This document shows positions 59,106 to 64,000 of a DNA stretch of 64,000 bases, one piece after another. This stretch comes from Stomorhina lunata. Lineage: Eukaryota; Arthropoda; Insecta; Diptera; Rhiniidae. Made by a program: the position numbers and the translations under genes. Each line of letters opens with the position of its first letter. The first letter of the stretch is position 1. Below the pieces are notes generated by a model, which saw only the letters and a list, made by a program, of their open reading frames with translations, was not told the DNA's origin and made no database searches. The stretch spans positions 135,583,085 through 135,647,084 of the forward strand of contig OW121741.1 of NCBI GenBank assembly GCA_933228675.1, in the 5' to 3' direction.

Positions 59106-60535
59106 ATTTGTTACTTTTGAAAAGAAATTGCAAAATTAATAAATATTATTTATTGCTCAATCTATAGAGAATATATGCAATTTTTTTCAAAGTTGTACAT
59201 TCTTAACCCTATCTTATCTGGAGTTAAATGTCAAAATTTGGAGTTCTTAATTCTTTTCGAAAATTTTTATTAAAAGAAGGCCCAAATAAATAAAAATGTA
59301 AAGCCAAAAGTTGTATTTTAATAAATATAATTTGTCTCTAAAGGGGTATAGCCAATTTATATGGGACCATAAAATTTTTGCTTAAAATCCAAAACATATA
59401 AAAATGTTCTCCAAAAATCTCCACTTACATTGTACAACCCCCTTTTTTCTGTTCTTTTCTTTTATACTCGTACATAAGTAGTTTTTAATGCTGCAACATG
59501 TGGCAAGACTCTGTACACACGTTCAACTGCTACTATATGAGCATTTTGATGACATTCGTTTGCAATGAAGTGGAAATTGAGAAAAAAAAACAAATATGAA
59601 ATAAACGAGATCTTAATGCAACTACTTTTGCTTACATTATTGCTTCTACTTCCACTTCCTGGAATTGAACGGAGAAAAATGCTTTAAAATTTCTACTAAA
59701 ATATTTATTGATTTCAGTTCTTTTATGTAAAATGCAGAAACATATAAATTGCATCAATTTTAATATAAAAGTAGTTTATTTACGCAGAATTTTTGTTTCC
59801 AATAAATTGTAAAGGAAATTGCAGTATTTGCCAGAAGAATTACGATTGTAGTAATTTCACGCTGTATTTTTTATGATTGAAAGGTATTAAATAATTGTTC
59901 AGTTGAGAATATGTTTTCAAAGATAAACACTTTTGAGTTTTGGGGTCAAAGGGAAAAATTTGTATTTTGTAAAATTTTAGTAACAAAATGTTAACAATTT
60001 ATACAAAAAATTGTCGTAACACTTTTCTTAATGAAAATCGTTTTTTTATATGGAAAATTAAGAAAAAAAATTTTGAAAGGGAAACAATATTTTTTATATA
60101 ATTTTTTTCATAAAATTTTTTATATAATTTTTTATTAAGAAAATTTCTTAAAATTTTACAGATTTTTTTATTTAAAGTTTAAATATAATTTTTTTATTTA
60201 GGAAGAGTTTCTCAAATTTAAGTATAAATATAATAAAATATTTTTACACAATTTCTTAAAGAAAAAAATATTATGACATTTTTCACATAAAAAAATTTTT
60301 AAGACATTTTTGAAACATTTAATTTAACAAAATTTTGAACGCCGAAATATTTACCTGAAATATTTACGTTTCATGTAAAGAATTTTTACAAACAAATTTT
60401 GTAGCAAAATTTTTAAGACATTTTTCAAACCTACATTAATTTTTATTTTTATATCGTTTCACATAAAGAATTTTTAAATATTTTTTTATAACAATTTGGA
60501 AAAATTTACATTTTTGTATAAAAATTGATAAAGTT
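59106..60535. other. Unique spacer
   Basis: Unique DNA. A mixed-composition stretch at about 59480-59660 (GCTGCAACATGTGGCAAGAC, GATGACATTCGTTTGCAATG, CTTCTACTTCCACTTCC) could be conserved non-coding sequence. From 60000 onward it is T- and A-tract-rich without a regular period. Confidence 0.55.
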
Positions 60536-60539
60536 TATA

Positions 60540-61920
60540 GAAAACTTTCCCCATCAACAACTTTTCTATAGAAAACTTTGCCTATCGACAACTTTTCTAT
60601 AGAAAACTTTGCCTTTCGACAACTTTTCTACAGAAAACATTGCCTATCGACAACTTTTCTATAGAAAAATTTGCCTATCGACAACTTGTCTACAGAAAAC
60701 TTTGTCTATCGACAACTTTTCTATAGAAAACTTTGCCTATCGACAACTTTTCTATAGAAAACTTTGCCTTTCGACAACTTGTCTACAGAAAACTTTGTCT
60801 ATCGACAACTTTTCTATAGAAAACTTTGCCTATCGGCAACTTTTCTATAGAAAACTTTGCCTATCGGCAACTTTTCTATAGAAAACTTTGCCTATCGACA
60901 ACTTTTCTATAGAAAACTTTGCCTATCGACAACTTTTCTATAGAAAACTTTGCCAATCGACAACTTTTCTATAGAAAACTTTGCCTATCGACAACTTTTC
61001 TATAGAAAACTTTGCCTATCGACAACTTTTCTAAAGAAAACTTTGCCTATCGACAACTTTTCTATGGAAAACTTTGCCTATCGACAACTTTTCTATAGAA
61101 AACTTTGCCTATCGACAACTTTTCTCTAGAAAACTTTTGCCTATCGATAACTTTTCTATAGAAAACTTTGCCTATCGACAACTTTTCTATAGAAAACTTT
61201 GCCTATCGACAACTTTTCTCTAGAAAACTTTGCCTATCGACAACTTTTCTATAGAAAACTTTGCCTATCGACAACTTTTCTATAGAAAACTTTGCCTATC
61301 GACAACTTTTCTAAAGAAAATTTTGCCTATCGACAACTTTTCTATGGAAAACTTTGCCTATCGACAACTTTTCTATAGAAAACTTTGCCTATCGACAACT
61401 TTTCTATAGAAAACTTTGCTATCGACAACTTTCCTCTGGAAAACTTTGCCTTTCGTAAACTTTTCTCTAGAAAACTTTGCCTTTCGTCTACTTTTCTCTA
61501 AAAAACTTTGCCTTTTGTCAACTTTTCTCTAGAAAACTAGGCTTTCATCAACTTTTCTCTAAAAAACTTTGACTTTCGTCAACTTTTCTCTAGAAAACTT
61601 TGCCTTTCGTCAACTTTTCTCTAAAAACTATACCTTTCGTCAACTTTTCTCTAGAAAACTAGGACTTTCGTCAATATTTCTTTAGAAAACTTTGCCTTTC
61701 GTCAACTTTTTCATAGAGAAAATTTTGTTACTGTCAATTATTCCGTAGAAAAATTATTGCCACTTTATCTTTTCTATCAAAAACTCTTCGTCAATGTCAA
61801 CTATTCTATAGGAGAAGAATTGCATTTGTCCCCTTTTCCATCAAAAACTGTTGCCTAGGACACATTATCCACTTTTAACTTTTTCATTAAACAAATATTT
61901 CCTCTGAAAACTTTTTTTGA
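60540..61920 (+). repeat. Array A14: 31-bp minisatellite, family F6
   Basis: The unit is 31 bp: CCTATCGACAAC, TTTTCTATAGAAAA, CTTTG, about 32 percent GC, the least AT-rich linker in the window. It is nearly perfect from 60560 to 61430, then changes to a CCTTTCGTCAAC subtype with CTCTAG cores (61430-61720) and fades by about 61920. A CTAAAG variant at 61031 recurs at 61311 (280 bp, nine units), and a CTTGTCTACAG variant recurs after 93 bp (three units; 60685 and 60778). The 90-codon plus frame at 60609-60881 is read-through. Confidence 0.97.
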
Positions 61921-63600
61921 GAAAGTGTTGCCATTGTCAACTTTTGTTATGTTGTTTTGTCTATACAAAACTCCTACCTTTTTAAATTTTGCTCCTTCCA
62001 TTAAAAAATTTTATTCTTTGGAAAAACATTTAAATAAGTAATAGCTTTTTTTTCTTTTATCATTTTCTTTCCAGCATTTTAGAGAATATGACAAACTTAT
62101 TGTACTTGTTTTGAAGGTAATTTATCATTTTTGTTTAAAATATGTTTAAACAAATTTTTCCTACAAAAAAAAAAGAAAACAATGAGGAAAATCTTAACAA
62201 GAAAAAACATTAAAATCAACAAGTTCGAAAATCACATAAATTATTCGTAGTAATTTAAGGTCAATTTTTTAAATGTCAATGGAAAAAAAAAGAAAACAAA
62301 TATTAAATAAATAAATTCATGCTTAAATATTGATAGAAAAATTTAATGATAAAAAAAAGTAAATTGCTTTTAAATTGAATTACCAAGGCAATTTTTTTAA
62401 AGTTATTATAATTTAATAAATATAAAATAAATTATATTATATCAAAGGAAGTGGCAGAAAAAAGTTAAATGATTGATTGTTTATGTACAAAATTTATAAA
62501 AAAAATTTGAAAGACTTTTTTGCTGAATTTTATTAAAATTTTCAGTTTATTCGTATTGAAATGTTTGAAAGGAAATAAAGATAATTTTTGTTTATTCAAA
62601 AATATGTGTCTAAATGCTATAATTTTACTAATTCACTGATATTTGCTTAAGCATTTCAGCATTTACCTAATCATAGGCCTTTCAATTATTTTCCTATAAT
62701 AATTAATTTTATTTAAAATTTATGTTCCAGCAACAAAACTCTAGTAATAATCCGAAAACATTAAATGAATTCGAACAAATGTTTTATGAGTCAAGGATTA
62801 ATGGGAAATAATATTTTCAGAGTCATCAAAAACGTTTGGGCAATAAAATAATGGAAATATAATAGAAATTAGCAAAATAAGGCTATAAAATATTATTTAT
62901 TAATTTCGGCTAAACAGTGGGTGGTAAAAGTACACACACATACATATACACAAATGTTCTACCATGACCTGACAAATTTTATTTGACTTTGACTCTAAAA
63001 ATGAGTTAAACACTTAAGACAAAACTGCCAACTTTTTAGAATTTTAAACATTATTAACAATCACGACTTTCACTGATGGCTCCATATAAAACATGTGCCT
63101 CAAAATTTTAATTTTAACACGTGCCATAGCAACATGAACAATTTTCTAATCTTTTTATGGTTTTTAATAACTATTTTTAAATAAAAATAATTTAATACCT
63201 TTTTTTCTGCAAGAAATCACTCATAAAACGCTACAACTTGAACTTACCTGTAAAGATAAAAAATAGAGAAAATAAATTTAGAAAATGGTTTAACCTACTT
63301 TTAAATAATGTGGCAACATTTAACCAAATCAAAACTTGTTGTCTTTGAGCAAAACTGGTTTTGGTTAGAAAACTTTAAAATAAATAAATTTAATTTTCTA
63401 AATGAATTTTTGTTTAAAAAAGCAAATTGTTTAAATCAAGAGACAGACATTGTCACATTAAGGCAAATTTGTCAAAAGAAACAAACATCAGAAGAAAAAT
63501 GTGTTTGCATTAATTTAATTAAGTAATTAAAATTCTCCTTAGTCACATTTACCTAAAATGAGATATAGTCATAACAAAAGCCAAAACATCTAGACAAAAA
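61921..63600. other. Unique spacer
   Basis: AT-rich unique DNA between the two F6 arrays. The 72-codon plus frame at 63308-63526 has more mixed residue use than the array read-throughs but no recognisable domain. I do not call it a gene. Confidence 0.6.
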
Positions 63601-64000
63601 AATTGTTTGGAGGATAAGTTTTCCAAAGAAAATGTCTTTCTAAAAACTTTTACTATTGTCATTTTTTTCCATACATAGAAAACTCTTACTAACACAATTG
63701 TTTTCTATATATAGAAAAGTCTTCCTATCGTCAATTTTTTCTTTAAACAGAAAACTCTTCCTACCGTCATTTTTTTCATTTTAAAGAAAACTCTTCCTTT
63801 CATAATTTCGTCAACTTTTTATAGAAAACTAGACCTTTCGTCAACTTTTCTATAGAAAACTAGACCTTTCGTCAACTTTTCTATAAAAAACTAGACCTTT
63901 CGTCAACTTTTCTATAGAAAACTAGACCTTTCGTCAACTTTTCTATAGAAAACTAGACCTTTCGTCAACTTTTCTATAGAAAACTAGACCTTTCGTCAAC
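63600..64000 (+). repeat. Array A15: 31-bp minisatellite, family F6 subtype, cut by the window edge
   Basis: After a decayed start (63600-63800) the unit becomes regular at 31 bp: AGACCTTTCGTCAAC, TTTTCTATAGAAAA, CT. The array runs off the end of the window, so its length is unknown. The linker is closest to the AACTAGGACTTTCGTC variant in the distal part of A14. Confidence 0.95.

Noticed and set aside
7025..64000. Phased A-tracts with strict helical repeat making the arrays curved DNA
   Set aside because: Tracts within the 30-bp unit are spaced unevenly (about 13 and 17 bp), and the 28-bp families are far from a whole number of helical turns. A curvature calculation would be needed before claiming this.

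Overview
This 64-kb window is a very AT-rich, gene-free stretch of eukaryotic nuclear DNA, most likely from a calyptrate fly (blowfly, flesh-fly or house-fly relatives). The fly call is inference. It rests on interspersed elements carrying the GTCCGTCTGTC-type block and a TCGG hairpin near one end, which I know from many Diptera, on opa-like CAA/CAG runs, and on the general look of the unique spacers. No open frame here is longer than 111 codons. None shows a recognisable domain, and most are low-complexity read-throughs of tandem repeats, so I annotate no protein-coding gene. The window could be intergenic DNA or the inside of a giant intron.

Roughly 36-37 kb (about 57 percent, by adding my boundaries) is one superfamily of minisatellites in about 15 arrays. 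All share a short dyad, TTTTCTATAGAAAA or a one- or two-base variant, repeated every 28-31 bp. The linker between dyads is specific to the array. Linker families: F1, 28 bp, CATC with CTATAAG or CTATATG (7.0-8.0, 33.2-35.1, 51.4-55.4, 56.9-58.9 kb); F2, 28 bp, CATT (36.2-38.7, 39.7-43.0 kb); F3, 30 bp, GATAAAAAAA (8.0-9.0, 10.8-14.8, 21.3-21.8 kb); F4, 31 bp, TGTTATACACAAA or its relative in the other orientation (18.8-20.4, 23.4-28.3, 29.0-31.8 kb); F5, 31 bp, CAATATAAAA (47.0-49.5 kb); F6, 31 bp, CCTATCGACAAC or CCTTTCGTCAAC (60.5-61.9 kb and 63.6 kb to the window edge). An old array at 3.1-5.5 kb has decayed too far to assign. Arrays of one family tend to sit close together in alternating orientation, and many contain larger internal duplications.

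Between the arrays lie 0.5-1.7 kb spacers of mostly unique DNA holding small mobile elements: several copies of the GTCCGTC-type element (2.1-3.1, 10.4, 15.5, 17.4-18.2, 20.4-21.3 kb), two copies of a second dispersed repeat (0.8-1.2 and 16.7-17.2 kb), a hAT-like MITE with a near-perfect 8-bp target duplication (39.1 kb), and two foldback elements (23.0 and 32.9 kb). An unrelated satellite of about 184 bp with two alternating subtypes lies at 43.8-45.4 kb, and a degenerate 144-bp tandem repeat at 46.6-47.0 kb.

The most interesting points are the conserved dyad with exchangeable linkers, the inverted pairing of arrays (the consensus at 36-38.7 kb is exactly the reverse complement of that at 39.7-43 kb), and repeated association of arrays with the same flanking sequences. 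The last suggests that arrays spread, or grow, inside mobile or duplicated units.
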